Shown in pieces: positions 16,779 to 26,274 of a DNA stretch of 64,000 nt (its first letter is position 1; each line of letters starts with the position of its first letter). A model generated the notes under the pieces. It saw nothing but the letters and a program-made list of their open reading frames with translations, had not been told where the DNA came from and did no database searches. Source of the stretch: Leisingera sp. ANG-Vp. GTDB lineage: Bacteria; Pseudomonadota; Alphaproteobacteria; Rhodobacterales; Rhodobacteraceae. A program made the position numbers and the translations under genes. The DNA lies in contig NZ_JWLD01000063.1 of the NCBI RefSeq assembly GCF_000813725.1, forward strand, positions 1 to 64,000, written 5' to 3'.

Positions 16779-17639
16779 TCAGGCGCGGATCATCGAGCCG
16801 GCGCCGTGATCGGTGAACAGTTCCAGCAGCACCGAATTCTGCACCCGCCCGTCAACAATGGTGCAGGCGCGCACGCCGTTGCGGACCGCATCCAGCGCGG
16901 TTTCGGTTTTGGGAATCATGCCGCCGGCAATCACGCCGCTGGCAGTCATCGCCTCGACATCGGCGGCACTCAGCTCGGTTACCACCTCGCCTTCGCCGTT
17001 CTTGACGCCGGCCACATCGGTGAGCAGCAGCAGCCGGTCGGCCTCCAGCGCTTTGGCGATGGCACCCGCGGCGGTGTCGCCGTTGATGTTGAAGGTTTCG
17101 CCAGCGCGGCCTGCGCCGATCGGGGCAATCACCGGGATCATGTCTTTCTCGAACAGGCCGTAGAGCACTTTGGGGTCCATCGCGGCCGGCGCGCCGACAA
17201 AGCCCAGGTCCGGGTTGGCCTGATCGCAGGTGATGAGATTCGCATCCTTGCCCGACAGCCCCACCGCGCGGCCGCCCTGGCGGTTGATCGCCTGCACGAT
17301 GCGCTTGTTGACGACGCCGGACAGAACCATCTCCACCACTTCCATGGTGGCAGCATCAGTCACCCGCTTGCCGTTCACGAATTCGGACTGGATCTGCAGC
17401 TTTTCCAGCATTGCATTGATCATCGGCCCGCCGCCGTGCACGATCACCGGGTTGACCCCGACCTGGCGCATCAGAACGATGTCGCGCGCGAAAGTATCCA
17501 TCGCCTCGTCGCTGCCCATGGCGTGGCCGCCGAGCTTGATGACGACAATGGCCCCGTCATAGCGCTGCAGGTACGGCAGGGCGCTGGAGAGGGTCTCGGC
17601 AGTGGCAATCCAATCGCGGTTCATGTTCTGTGTCTTCAT
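16779..17639 (-). CDS. argB: Acetylglutamate kinase
   Basis: A 286-residue amino-acid kinase that phosphorylates N-acetylglutamate in arginine synthesis. Visible blocks are [11 protein letters not shown] (phosphate-binding Lys and Gly-Gly), [11 protein letters not shown] (substrate site), NINGDTAAG and the C-terminal [11 protein letters not shown]. Length is typical. Several in-frame ATG codons exist (17651, 17648, 17639); 17639 gives the normal N-terminus [10 protein letters not shown]. The N-terminal helix associated with arginine-sensitive hexameric enzymes appears present ([16 protein letters not shown]). It is divergent from the SDR gene. Confidence 0.95.
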   Translation of the reverse strand: MKTQNMNRDWIATAETLSSALPYLQRYDGAIVVIKLGGHAMGSDEAMDTFARDIVLMRQVGVNPVIVHGGGPMINAMLEKLQIQSEFVNGKRVTDAATMEVVEMVLSGVVNKRIVQAINRQGGRAVGLSGKDANLITCDQANPDLGFVGAPAAMDPKVLYGLFEKDMIPVIAPIGAGRAGETFNINGDTAAGAIAKALEADRLLLLTDVAGVKNGEGEVVTELSAADVEAMTASGVIAGGMIPKTETALDAVRNGVRACTIVDGRVQNSVLLELFTDHGAGSMIRA

Positions 17640-17775
17640 CGCTGTCATCATCCCTTTGGGCGACTGGTTTAGGCGGTTCTTGGGCTGGTGCCAAGACTTG
17701 TGTGCCCTTGCCCATTGCAGGCGGCGATGCGGGTGATAGGCTTTGCCGGGAAACCCAAAGCGAGGATCCTTGCCC

Positions 17776-18504
17776 ATGCGCCGTAAAACCCTGCTCCTGA
17801 CCGGCGCCAGCCGCGGTATCGGCCATGCCACCGTGCGCCGCTTCAACGCCGAGGGCTGGCGGGTGATCACCTGCTCGCGCCAGCCCTTCCCCGAAGAATG
17901 CCCCTGGGGCGGCGGCGAGGAGAACCATGTGCAGCTGGACCTGTCGGACCCGTCCGACACCATCAACGCGGTGGGACAGATTCAGGAGCGGCTGGACGGG
18001 CAATTGGATGCATTGGTCAACAACGCAGGCATTTCTCCCAAGGGGCCCAATGGTGAGCGGCTGAGCACGCTGGACACCGATCTGATGGATTGGGGCAAAG
18101 TGTTCCACGTGAACTTCTTTGCCTCCGTGGTCTTGGCGCGGGGCCTGAAGGATGAGCTGGCAGCGGCCAAGGGCTCGGTGGTCAATGTGACCTCGATTGC
18201 CGGCAGCCGGGTGCATCCCTTTGCGGGCGCCGCCTATGCCACCTCCAAGGCGGCGCTGGCAGCGCTGACGCGGGAGATGGCGCATGATTTCGGCCCGCTC
18301 GGGGTGCGGGTCAATGCGATTGCTCCGGGCGAGGTGGAGACTTCGATCCTGTCGCCCGGCACAGAGAAGATTGTCGAGAAACTGCCGATGCAGCGGCTGG
18401 GGCAGCCTGAGGAGGTGGCCTCGGCGATCTATTTCCTGTGCTCGGAGGGCAGTTCCTACATCTCCGGCGCCGAGATCGAGGTGAACGGGGCGCAGCACGT
18501 TTGA
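17776..18504 (+). CDS. Short-chain dehydrogenase/reductase
   Basis: A 242-residue classical SDR. The NAD(P)-binding motif is [14 protein letters not shown], the NNAG motif is [11 protein letters not shown], the catalytic Ser is in NVTSIAGSR, and YATSK holds the Tyr and Lys. The C-terminus [13 protein letters not shown] is typical. Arg after the Gly motif and CSR at the end of beta-2 suggest NADP preference. The substrate is unknown. The ATG at 17776 has GCGAGGA upstream; the longer open frame would begin at a TTG. Confidence 0.9.
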   Translation: MRRKTLLLTGASRGIGHATVRRFNAEGWRVITCSRQPFPEECPWGGGEENHVQLDLSDPSDTINAVGQIQERLDGQLDALVNNAGISPKGPNGERLSTLDTDLMDWGKVFHVNFFASVVLARGLKDELAAAKGSVVNVTSIAGSRVHPFAGAAYATSKAALAALTREMAHDFGPLGVRVNAIAPGEVETSILSPGTEKIVEKLPMQRLGQPEEVASAIYFLCSEGSSYISGAEIEVNGAQHV

Positions 18505-18517
18505 ATTGAACCGTCCT

Positions 18518-18704
18518 GCCCGGCTGATAGGCCGGGCCGCGCCCGACCCTCTCCGTCAAACTGAAGGTTTGCTTCCAGCAAAACGGGAGGGCGCTTGTGC
18601 GCCCACCTAGGCTCGGGCGCGGCCCTCAACTCCATTGATGCGCGGCGCCCTGGGGACGCAATGGCGCCGCGCATCCTGTCCCTGCCGGTGAGGGTTTGGC
18701 AGGG
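18518..18704. other. Hairpin-rich convergent intergenic region
   Basis: Between the convergent SDR and PepSY genes are four inverted repeats: 18518-18524 with 18531-18537 (7 bp), 18589-18594 with 18599-18604 (6 bp), 18637-18649 with 18663-18675 (13 bp, perfect) and 18680-18686 with 18698-18704 (7 bp). None has a T-run. They may stabilise or separate the two convergent transcripts. No gene is seen. Confidence 0.6.
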
Positions 18705-18715
18705 GCAAACCGCAA

Positions 18716-20116
18716 TCAGGTCAATGCGCGTTTCATCGCAGGGATGTTGCTGACCAGCAGCACGTCGAAGGCCAGCACAGCCAGCAGCGTGATGCCGACC
18801 AGCGGGAAGGCCAGCGAGGTGAAGAGGCCAATCAGCAGTGCGCCTTTCCAGAACGGCAGATCTGCGGGCACCGGCGGCGCAGCCAGACGGGCGGCACCGG
18901 CCGGGCGGCGTTTTAGCCACATCACCACACCGGAGACCGACACAAAGATCACCGCGAGGCAGAACACCACGTTCAGCACAAAGTTCCAGGTGCCCATCAG
19001 TCCCATGTGGAAGGGAATTCCGACTGCCATGGATTTGCCGGCCCAGGAATAGTCCTCGAACTTCACGTCGGCGAGGATCTTGCCGCTGTGCTGGTCGATA
19101 TGGATGGTGCGGTCGATGAAGGGATCATCCGAGTCGCTGCTCATGCTGTCGCGGTTGATGGTCCAGACGCCGTTCTCTCCGCCGGGGTAGGCGAGGCGGA
19201 AGCGGCCTTCCATGCCCAGCATCCGGCCCAGGATGACCAGGCTGCCGCTGTTCACTGCGGTGCCTGCCGGGATGCCATCGATGCCGGCATCAGAGCCGGA
19301 GGCGGGCATCGGGGTCTGCTCCAGCGCCCAGGGCACATCGTTGGTGTGGCCGTGGTTCATATGCTCGGCGTGGGTGGTGTCCGACAGGGGCACGTTGTCC
19401 CATTTCTCGGCCGGGAAGGTGGACCAGGCCTGCACGAACTTGCCGCCCCAGATTCCGGTCCACGACAGGCCCGAGATCAGGAAGACGATCAGCAGCGCCG
19501 ACATCCAGAAGCCGGTGACCGCGTGCAGCGACTTCCACAGGGCGCGGCCGCGGGCGCGGAAATTGGGGATGAAGGCCGCGGCGGCATTGCCGCGCGGCCA
19601 CCAGATGTAGAGGCCGGTGAAGACCAGCAAGAGGCCCAGGCCCGCAGCGATCTCAATCAGCCGGTCGCCGGTGTCGCCGATCAGCAGGGAGCCATGCATA
19701 TTGTCGGCCCAGTCGTACCAGCCCGCGCGGCGGTCCCAGCTGGAGAGCACCTCGCCGGTGTATTGGTCGATGGCGACCAGGCGCTGGCCTGCTTCGGTTT
19801 TCACCCGGAACACGGTGGCCAGGTCCGGCGCCTTGGGGCCGATCCACTCGGCGATGGTGCCGGGCTGAGCAGTTAGGACGCTTTTTTCAAGCTGGGCGAG
19901 GGGCAGGGCGGCCTCGCCCTGGGTGATCTGGATGGTTTCGCCGTCGCGGCCGTCGAATTGGGTGATGAACATCATCATCAGGCCGGTCACCGCCAGCATG
20001 ATCATGAACGGCACCACATAGAGGCCGGCATAGAAGTGCCAGCGCCAGGCAGCGAAGTAGAATTTTTCAGAAAGCGGGCGCGATTGGCCCGCGGATTGCG
20101 GTTGGCTGGTCGCCAT
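18716..20116 (-). CDS. PepSY-associated transmembrane protein (possible iron/copper-linked reductase)
   Basis: A 466-residue membrane protein of the PepSY_TM family. A first helix follows WRWHFYAGLYVVPFMIMLAV, with a His typical of these proteins; further helices are near residues 170, 210, 375 and 430. Two periplasmic PepSY-like regions contain IDQYTGEVL and IDQHSGKIL. Relatives often accompany TonB receptors and are thought to reduce metal-siderophore complexes. The ATG at 20116 is chosen because GGAGAG lies at the right distance; an upstream in-frame ATG at 20128 contains that box. The partner gene for a small secreted protein lies just upstream. Confidence 0.85.
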   Translation of the reverse strand: MATSQPQSAGQSRPLSEKFYFAAWRWHFYAGLYVVPFMIMLAVTGLMMMFITQFDGRDGETIQITQGEAALPLAQLEKSVLTAQPGTIAEWIGPKAPDLATVFRVKTEAGQRLVAIDQYTGEVLSSWDRRAGWYDWADNMHGSLLIGDTGDRLIEIAAGLGLLLVFTGLYIWWPRGNAAAAFIPNFRARGRALWKSLHAVTGFWMSALLIVFLISGLSWTGIWGGKFVQAWSTFPAEKWDNVPLSDTTHAEHMNHGHTNDVPWALEQTPMPASGSDAGIDGIPAGTAVNSGSLVILGRMLGMEGRFRLAYPGGENGVWTINRDSMSSDSDDPFIDRTIHIDQHSGKILADVKFEDYSWAGKSMAVGIPFHMGLMGTWNFVLNVVFCLAVIFVSVSGVVMWLKRRPAGAARLAAPPVPADLPFWKGALLIGLFTSLAFPLVGITLLAVLAFDVLLVSNIPAMKRALT

Positions 20117-20200
20117 TGTTCTCTCCATGTCAGAACAGGGCCGGGCACAGGAGGTGCCGACGGATAAGTCAAAGATTGTTCAGGGACAGGCCGTCAGGCC

Positions 20201-20572
20201 TTAGGAGAGCGCGGGCGGGCCGCGGGCGTCATAGCGCCAGTGGAAGCCGGCGGTATGGTGGGTGAAGGCCTCGCGCGACCAGCGGTCTGAGAGAAGCGCT
20301 TCGAGGTTCAGGTCAATCAGGTTGTCCGGCAGCAGGGCCACGGTGCCAAGGGCGGCAAAGGGGCAGCTGCGGTCTTCCATCTGTTCGGTGGGGGCATGGC
20401 CGCCGCTGTCGCCGCCATCCAGGTCGACCCAGGTTTCGACAGCGCCCTCGGTGGTGCAGATCACCAGAAGCACTTTGCCGTCCGACCCGGTGCCCGGCAT
20501 CCAGCCGGCAGGGATCAGCCCGGCCACGGCCAGGGCGATCACAACCAGATAAGAGGCGAGCCGGCTAAACAT
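20201..20572 (-). CDS. Small secreted protein, DUF2946-like
   Basis: A 123-residue protein with an N-terminal hydrophobic signal (LVVIALAVAGLIPAGWMPG), a Cys pair (VICTTEG and DRSCPFA), and the C-terminal pattern RYDARGPPALS. These features resemble DUF2946-type proteins found beside PepSY and metal-uptake genes. Function is unknown; a role in periplasmic metal handling is an inference from context. It lies three bases from the engB stop and may share the engB transcript. Confidence 0.65.
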   Translation of the reverse strand: MFSRLASYLVVIALAVAGLIPAGWMPGTGSDGKVLLVICTTEGAVETWVDLDGGDSGGHAPTEQMEDRSCPFAALGTVALLPDNLIDLNLEALLSDRWSREAFTHHTAGFHWRYDARGPPALS

Positions 20573-20575
20573 CGG

Positions 20576-21223
20576 TCAGAGACTAGCGATAATCGATCTA
20601 AGCGTCGAGATTCCATCGCCTTTTTCTGACGAGGTCAGGACGATTTCCGGATAGGCGGCAGGGTGTTTTGCCAAGGCGCCGCGGACCTGGTCCAGCACCT
20701 TGGCGCGGTCCTTTTCCTTGACCTTGTCGGCCTTGGTCATCACGCATTGGAAGGTCACCGCAGAGCTGTCCAAGAGCTTCATGATGTCGTCATCGACCTT
20801 CTTGACGCCATGGCGGCTGTCGATCAGCACAAAGGCGCGGCGCAGGGAAACACGGCCGGAGAGATACTGCTTCAAGAGCTTCTGCCATTTCTCCACCACC
20901 GCCAGCGGCGCGTTGGCATAGCCATAGCCGGGCAGGTCGACGAGATAGAGCTCGGGACCTTGGGTGAAGAAGTTGATTTCCTGCGTGCGGCCCGGGGTGT
21001 TGGAGGCGCGGGCAATGCCCTTGGTGCCGGTCAGCGCGTTGATCAGGCTCGACTTGCCGACGTTGGAGCGGCCGGCAAAGCAGACCTCTACCCGGTCGGC
21101 AGGGGGCAGGCCGTTCATTGCCACGACGCCCTTCAAGAAGCCGGTTTCGCCCGCAAACAGCTTGCGGCCCTTTTCGGCGGAAATATCGTCCGGCGCTTCG
21201 GCCAGGGAAAATTGCATTTGCAT
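20576..21223 (-). CDS. yihA: Ribosome biogenesis GTPase YihA/YsxC/EngB
   Basis: A 215-residue TRAFAC GTPase needed for large-subunit assembly. G1 is GRSNVGKS (residues 51-58), the switch region contains NTPGRTQEINFF, G3 is DLPGYGYA, and G4 is TKAD in VMTKADKVK. Its start overlaps the stop of the upstream MOSC gene by one base (TAATG), so it is translated from the yidC-MOSC-MOSC-engB message. Confidence 0.95.
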   Translation of the reverse strand: MQMQFSLAEAPDDISAEKGRKLFAGETGFLKGVVAMNGLPPADRVEVCFAGRSNVGKSSLINALTGTKGIARASNTPGRTQEINFFTQGPELYLVDLPGYGYANAPLAVVEKWQKLLKQYLSGRVSLRRAFVLIDSRHGVKKVDDDIMKLLDSSAVTFQCVMTKADKVKEKDRAKVLDQVRGALAKHPAAYPEIVLTSSEKGDGISTLRSIIASL

Positions 21224-21966
21224 TACAGCACCTCAAGCCTGTCGCCGCGTTTCAGTTCACCGGTATCCAGCACTTCAGCCAGGATGCCGAAATCGGTGTG
21301 GCCCCACTGGCTGCGCAGCGCTTTCAGCGTGTCTGCGTCGCGCTCGCCGGTGTCCGGGTTGGCCTCGGTCGCGCGGCAGCGGGCGATCCGGTCCAGCACC
21401 TTCAGGCGCAGCGCACCGAGTTTCAGTGTTTGCCCGATCCAGCTGAATTCCTCGAACGGGGTGCCGCCGTCCAGCCACAGGTTGCCGCGGAAGCGGCGCA
21501 CGTCCAGCGGCTGCCCCAGTTCTTCGGACAGCGCCTGGAGAGAGCTGAGCGACATGATGGAGACAGCAGGCGTCTCAGCATCTGCCATGCCGCCCGCCGG
21601 AGCTTGGATCAGGCTGTGAGGCTGGGGGCGTTCAGCCGGATAAAGCGGGCTAAGCCAATCGATCAGCCGGGCGCCGTCCTGGCGGGGATCGATGGTCAGG
21701 TCCTCGCGTTTCGGATGGCGGAGCGTCAGGGTTTCCCCTTGGGTTTCCGCAGTGACCGCCATCAGCTCCGGGCCAAAGCAGCCGCGGGCGAAGTTGCGGC
21801 AGTGCTGCCAGGCGCCGGTGTCCTGCGAGGTGCCGGTCAGCACCGCCCAGGCCCGGTCCAGCGGCATCGGCGCGCCGGCAGTCAGGCCCACCTGCTCCAG
21901 CGGCTCGGCCCCGATGCCCTTGATCGGGTGGCGCCAGATTTCTGCCAGGCTGACGGGTGATTGCAT
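21223..21966 (-). CDS. MOSC domain protein, second of a tandem pair
   Basis: A 247-residue protein with an N-terminal beta-barrel MOSC_N part (LAEIWRHPIKGIG) and a C-terminal MOSC core. The conserved Cys expected to bind sulfur or molybdenum cofactor is in RIARCRATEANPDTGERD. It is clearly paralogous to the next upstream gene; both share the C-terminal layout RC-AT-P-TGERDADTLK-L-WGH-DF. Functions proposed for the family involve sulfur carriage and Moco enzymes. Overlaps with neighbours show a coupled operon. Confidence 0.88.
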   Translation of the reverse strand: MQSPVSLAEIWRHPIKGIGAEPLEQVGLTAGAPMPLDRAWAVLTGTSQDTGAWQHCRNFARGCFGPELMAVTAETQGETLTLRHPKREDLTIDPRQDGARLIDWLSPLYPAERPQPHSLIQAPAGGMADAETPAVSIMSLSSLQALSEELGQPLDVRRFRGNLWLDGGTPFEEFSWIGQTLKLGALRLKVLDRIARCRATEANPDTGERDADTLKALRSQWGHTDFGILAEVLDTGELKRGDRLEVL

Positions 21967-22718
21967 CAGAGCACCTGAACCTTATCGCCGAGGCGGATCC
22001 GGCCGCCGCGGACAACTTCGGCATAGACCGAAAAATCCTGGTGGCCCCAGTTGTCATTCAAGGTTTTCAGGGTGTCAGCATCGCGTTCGCCGGTTTCCGG
22101 GCTGGCGGCGGTTGCCAGGCAGCGCACGGCGCGCTCACGCACCGCTAGCACGGTTTCACCGATCTGCACTTCGCGGCCCAGCCAGGTGTTTTCAACCCAG
22201 GCCTCGCCCAGATCAAACCAGATGTTGCTGCGCCAGCGCTTGGCCGACAGCTCATGGCCGATGGCGTGTTCCACCGCCCGGTGCGAGGCCCAGTTGGCCA
22301 GCGAAATGGACGGGAATTCAGTATCGGTCATGCCGCGGCCGGGGACACGCACGATATGGGAAGACCCGGCCCGGTTTTCCGGCAAAAGCGGTTTTTCCCA
22401 CTCGAGGAAACGGGGGTGATCCGCAGGATCGTCCGGGTTGAAAGTCAGATCCGGCCTGTCAGGGTGGGTCAGTGTCAAAAGGCCTGCGGCCTCATCATAA
22501 GCCGAGTTGATGGCCATCAGCCGGGGCGCCTTGGCGCCCCGGGTGAAATTGGCCCAGGACACCCATTGGCTGCCGTCGGCGCTTGATGCCTCATGCGCAA
22601 CCGCCCAAACGCGGTCGCCGGGCATGGTCTGCCCGGCGCTCACACTCACGTCTTCCAGTGCCTCCCGCCCATGGGATTTGAGCGGGTGGCGCCAGATTTG
22701 GGTGACCTCAGCGGTCAT
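21966..22718 (-). CDS. MOSC domain protein, first of a tandem pair
   Basis: 250 residues, same architecture as its downstream paralogue: MOSC_N (TQIWRHPLKSHGREALEDV) and MOSC with Cys in AVRCLATAASPETGERD. Identity between the two is concentrated in the last 90 residues. It follows yidC with an ATGA overlap. Whether the pair forms a heterodimer or has diverged in substrate cannot be seen from sequence. Confidence 0.88.
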   Translation of the reverse strand: MTAEVTQIWRHPLKSHGREALEDVSVSAGQTMPGDRVWAVAHEASSADGSQWVSWANFTRGAKAPRLMAINSAYDEAAGLLTLTHPDRPDLTFNPDDPADHPRFLEWEKPLLPENRAGSSHIVRVPGRGMTDTEFPSISLANWASHRAVEHAIGHELSAKRWRSNIWFDLGEAWVENTWLGREVQIGETVLAVRERAVRCLATAASPETGERDADTLKTLNDNWGHQDFSVYAEVVRGGRIRLGDKVQVL

Positions 22719-24520
22719 CAGCTGTCAGCCTTGGGCTTCTTCTTGAAGCCCGACTTGATGTTGCCGAACACGTCCGGCGTATAGCCGTGGCTGCGCATGA
22801 TCAGATACTGCTGGGTGAAGGTGATCGTGTTGTTGGCAATCCAGTAGACCACCAGGCCGGAGGCAAAGCCGCCGAGCATGAACATGAACACCCAGGGCAT
22901 CCAGGCAAAGATCATCTGCTGGGTCGGGTCGGTGGGCGCCGGGTTCAGTTTCTGCTGCAGCCACATCGAGACGCCCAGCAGGATCGGCAGGATGCCGATG
23001 AAGACCAGGGCCAGGATGCTCTCGGGCGCCGGAGCCGCAAAGGGCAGCAGGCCGAAGAGGTTCATGATCGAGGTCGGGTCCGGCGCGCTGAGATCCTGGA
23101 AGGGGCCGAAGAACGGTGCGTGGCGCAGTTCCAGGGTGACGAAGATCACCTTGTAGAGCGAGAAGAAGATCGGGATCTGGATCAGGATCGGCAGGCAGCC
23201 CGCGGCGGGGTTCACCTTCTCCTTCTTGTAGAGCTCCATCATCTCCTTTTGCATCTTCTGGCGGTCGTCGCCGGCGCGCTCCTTGAGCTTTTCCATCTCC
23301 GGCTGCAGTTCCTTCATCTTCGCCATCGACGCATAGGACTTATACGCCAGCGGGAAGACCAGGATCTTGATCAGCACGGTGAGGCCGATGATCGCCCAGC
23401 CCATGTTGCCGATCATCACGTTCAGCCAGTGCAGAACCGCGAACATCGGTTTGGTCAGGAAGAAGAACCAGCCCCAGTCGATCGAGTCGAGGAAGCCCTG
23501 GATGCCGTCTTTCTGGTAGCCGCGGATGGTGGCCCATTCCTTGGCGCCGGCGAACAGCTCAGTGGTGACCTCGGACGACTGGCCGTCCGCCAGGGTCACG
23601 GTCGGCAGCACGATGTCGGTCTGGTAGATCTCGCGGCGCTCGTCGTATTTGGCAATCGAGCGGAAGGACTGGCCAGGGGCGGGCACCAGGGTCGACATCC
23701 AGTAGTGATCGGTGAAGCCGGTCCAGCCATTGGCCTCGATCTGCTTGACCTCGGACTTGGAGCCGTCACGGGGGTCGGGCTCGAAATCGGCCATGTCGTC
23801 ATAATCGATCTCGGCCAGCTCACCGTCGGCCATCGCCACCAGGCCCTCATGCAGAATGAAGAAGTTCTTCAGGTCCTGAGGCTCGCCATGGCGGGCCAGG
23901 GTGCCGTAGGGAGCGAGCGACACGGTTCCGCCGGAGGCGTTGGCAACGGATTGGGTGACCGAGAACATGTAGTTCTCATCCACAGAAATAGTGCGGGAGA
24001 AGGTCAGGCCTTTGCCGTTGTCCCAGGTGAGGGTCACCGGGCTGTCTTCGGACAGGGCGGCATCTGCGGGGGCGGTCCAGAGGGTGTTGGCGCCAGGCAC
24101 GTCGCTGGGGCCGAGGCCGGAGCCCGGGGCCCAGCCGTAAAGCGCATAGTAGGCCTGGGCTTCGCCGACGGGCTTCAGCAATTTGACGATCGGAGAATCT
24201 TCGTCCAGCGTCTCGCGGTAGTCTTTCAGCGACAGGTCGTCGATCCGGCCGCCCTGCAGCGAGATGCTGCCGGTGACCCGCGGCGTGTTGATGGCCACGC
24301 GCGGCGCCTCGGCGGCCTCGGCGTCTTCCGCGGCTGTCTCTGCCACTGCATCGGCAGAAGCGCTGGGAGCCCCGGCAGTGTCGCCTGCCGGAGCGGTTTC
24401 GCTGATCGCGGTTTCAGGGGCCTGCTCCGGTTCCGGCGGCGGGAAAAGGGTGTACCACCCGAGGATCACCAGAAAGCTGAGTACGGTTGCGAGAATTAGA
24501 TTTTTGTTCTGATCGTCCAT
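22718..24520 (-). CDS. yidC: Membrane protein insertase YidC
   Basis: A 600-residue Oxa1-family insertase. The N-terminal anchor helix is LATVLSFLVILGWYTLFPP, followed by an Ala/Glu-rich linker and a large periplasmic beta domain (about residues 75-345). The five-helix core (about 350-570) contains MGWAIIGLTVLIKILVFPLA and the charged cytoplasmic hairpin KMKELQPEMEKLKERAGDDR. The C-terminus is basic (FKKKPKADS). In this operon it comes after rpmH-rnpA-yidD in order and is coupled to two MOSC genes and engB. Confidence 0.97.
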   Translation of the reverse strand: MDDQNKNLILATVLSFLVILGWYTLFPPPEPEQAPETAISETAPAGDTAGAPSASADAVAETAAEDAEAAEAPRVAINTPRVTGSISLQGGRIDDLSLKDYRETLDEDSPIVKLLKPVGEAQAYYALYGWAPGSGLGPSDVPGANTLWTAPADAALSEDSPVTLTWDNGKGLTFSRTISVDENYMFSVTQSVANASGGTVSLAPYGTLARHGEPQDLKNFFILHEGLVAMADGELAEIDYDDMADFEPDPRDGSKSEVKQIEANGWTGFTDHYWMSTLVPAPGQSFRSIAKYDERREIYQTDIVLPTVTLADGQSSEVTTELFAGAKEWATIRGYQKDGIQGFLDSIDWGWFFFLTKPMFAVLHWLNVMIGNMGWAIIGLTVLIKILVFPLAYKSYASMAKMKELQPEMEKLKERAGDDRQKMQKEMMELYKKEKVNPAAGCLPILIQIPIFFSLYKVIFVTLELRHAPFFGPFQDLSAPDPTSIMNLFGLLPFAAPAPESILALVFIGILPILLGVSMWLQQKLNPAPTDPTQQMIFAWMPWVFMFMLGGFASGLVVYWIANNTITFTQQYLIMRSHGYTPDVFGNIKSGFKKKPKADS

Positions 24521-24663
24521 TGGGGACAGGCGCCTCGTGCATGGAATGACAGGAGGGGTTCAACAGAGGTGGACCGCAAAGGTCAAGCAGAATCGCGGCG
24601 CGCCGGGGCGGCATAGGGCCCCGGCGCGGCATAAAATCTAAGGAATTGGGAGGATTCGGGCGG

Positions 24664-26208
24664 TCAGGGCGTCTGACGGCCGATTACCGGTGTATCCTGC
24701 AGCTTGGCCTCGTGGGCGGTGATCCAGTCCAGAGTCTGGTCAAAGGGCATCGGGCGGCCGATGCCGAACCCCTGCACGTGGCCGCAGCCCAGCTGCGCCA
24801 GCAATGCGTGTTCGCCTGCGGTCTCGACGCCCTCGGCCAGGGTTTCCAGCTCCAGCCGCTCGGCCATCGTCAGGATGGCAGAGATCAGCTTTTGCTGGTC
24901 CGGGTCCTGATCGGCCTTCATCACAAAGGACCGGTCGATCTTGATGCGGGAGATGCTGAAGCGGCGCACCGCGGCAATCGAGGCATGACCGGTTCCGAAA
25001 TCATCCAGATCAATCTGGCAGCCCAGATCACTGAGAGCCAGGATGTTGCGGGTGACCACATCGTCGGGCTGATCGGTCATCACGGTTTCCAGAATCTCCA
25101 CGCAAAGGCGGCTGGGATCCAGTTCGAACCGTTCAAGCTCCCACTTCACCCGGTTGGCGAGCCCGGGGTTGCGCAGCTCCTGGGTGGCGAAATTCACGCC
25201 GACCGCGGGCACTTGCACGCCCGCTGCGTCCCAGGCCTTGATGGCCACCAAAGCATTGTAGAGCATCACCTGGCTGAGGCGGTCCATCAGCCCGGCCTCT
25301 TCCAGCGCGGGCAGGAAGGTAGAGGGCGGAATCAGCCCCTGTACCGGATGCGACCAGCGGGCCAGCGCCTCAAACCCCGATACCCGGCCGGTGTCGGTGC
25401 AGATCTGCGGCTGGAACCAGGCCTGGATCTGGCCTGTTTCCAGGGCCGTTGCAGCTTCTTCGCGCAGATTGGTGCGGGTGCCGCCGCGGCCGGACATGTC
25501 GGTTGAATATGCCCGGATGCCGCCAGGCCCGTTGCTTTGCGCCTCGGACAAGGCGGCGGTTGCGGCGGTTATCCATTCCGCATCGGTTGTCCCCGGCGCC
25601 CGGTTGCGCTGGCAGAAGCCGATGGAGGAGGTCATGTAAACGGTGGTGCCGTCCAGCGGCACCGGTTCTTCGGCGGCTGTCTGCATCCGGCCGGCCAGCT
25701 GAATGCAAAGCTCCAGGTCAAGCTGCAGGGTCGGAGCAAGGCAGATGGCAAAACGGCTGTCCCCGATCCGGGCCACCGTGTCGCTTTGGCGCAGGATCGA
25801 GGCGATCTGCGCCCCGCATTGCTGCATGATCCGGTCGCCGGCTTCCTGGCCATGGCGGTCCGCCAGTTCCCGGTAATCGTCGAGTTCGAGGACAAACACC
25901 GCCGAGCGCAAGTCGGATTCGGCGCACTCGCTGTAGATGCGGGCTGTCTCCTGCTCGAAGCCTTCGCGCAGCATCATGCCAGTCACGCTGTCGCGCGGCA
26001 GGCTGGTGCCGCCGATCTTGCCGAAACCGCCGGCGGCTGCGATCAGCACGGGCAAACCCAGCGCCACCGACAGCAGCGCCGCTTCGCCGCCGAGCCAGTA
26101 GGTGGCCAGGGTCAAGGCAGGCAGGAAGGCCAGAACAGGCGGCCCGAACAGAGCCGGGGCAAGCGTTTGCCGGAGGCGCGCCAGGAGACCTGAACCCGTG
26201 TTTGTCAT
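24664..26208 (-). CDS. Membrane GGDEF-EAL protein, probable c-di-GMP phosphodiesterase
   Basis: A 514-residue protein with an N-terminal membrane region (about residues 15-60), a GGDEF domain (about 70-235) and an EAL domain (about 250-500). The GGDEF signature is degenerate (ARIGDSRFAI), so cyclase activity is unlikely. The EAL domain keeps its catalytic residues: FEALARW, the Asn in GVNFA, VEILETV, DLDDFGTGHAS, IKIDRSF and LAEGVET. It should therefore hydrolyse c-di-GMP, with the GGDEF part possibly sensing GTP. It stands alone between yidC and ttcA. Confidence 0.9.
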   Translation of the reverse strand: MTNTGSGLLARLRQTLAPALFGPPVLAFLPALTLATYWLGGEAALLSVALGLPVLIAAAGGFGKIGGTSLPRDSVTGMMLREGFEQETARIYSECAESDLRSAVFVLELDDYRELADRHGQEAGDRIMQQCGAQIASILRQSDTVARIGDSRFAICLAPTLQLDLELCIQLAGRMQTAAEEPVPLDGTTVYMTSSIGFCQRNRAPGTTDAEWITAATAALSEAQSNGPGGIRAYSTDMSGRGGTRTNLREEAATALETGQIQAWFQPQICTDTGRVSGFEALARWSHPVQGLIPPSTFLPALEEAGLMDRLSQVMLYNALVAIKAWDAAGVQVPAVGVNFATQELRNPGLANRVKWELERFELDPSRLCVEILETVMTDQPDDVVTRNILALSDLGCQIDLDDFGTGHASIAAVRRFSISRIKIDRSFVMKADQDPDQQKLISAILTMAERLELETLAEGVETAGEHALLAQLGCGHVQGFGIGRPMPFDQTLDWITAHEAKLQDTPVIGRQTP

Positions 26209-26274
26209 TCTCAGACCTTTCGTCTGCAGCCAGTCGTTCCGGCATCAGACTAAGGCGCTGTTCTAACCCGGGAG

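Noticed and set aside
22787-24499. 570-codon open frame antisense to yidC
   Set aside because: A GC-rich shadow of yidC with His/Arg/Gln-rich low-complexity translation and no domain; similar long antisense frames occur opposite most genes here.
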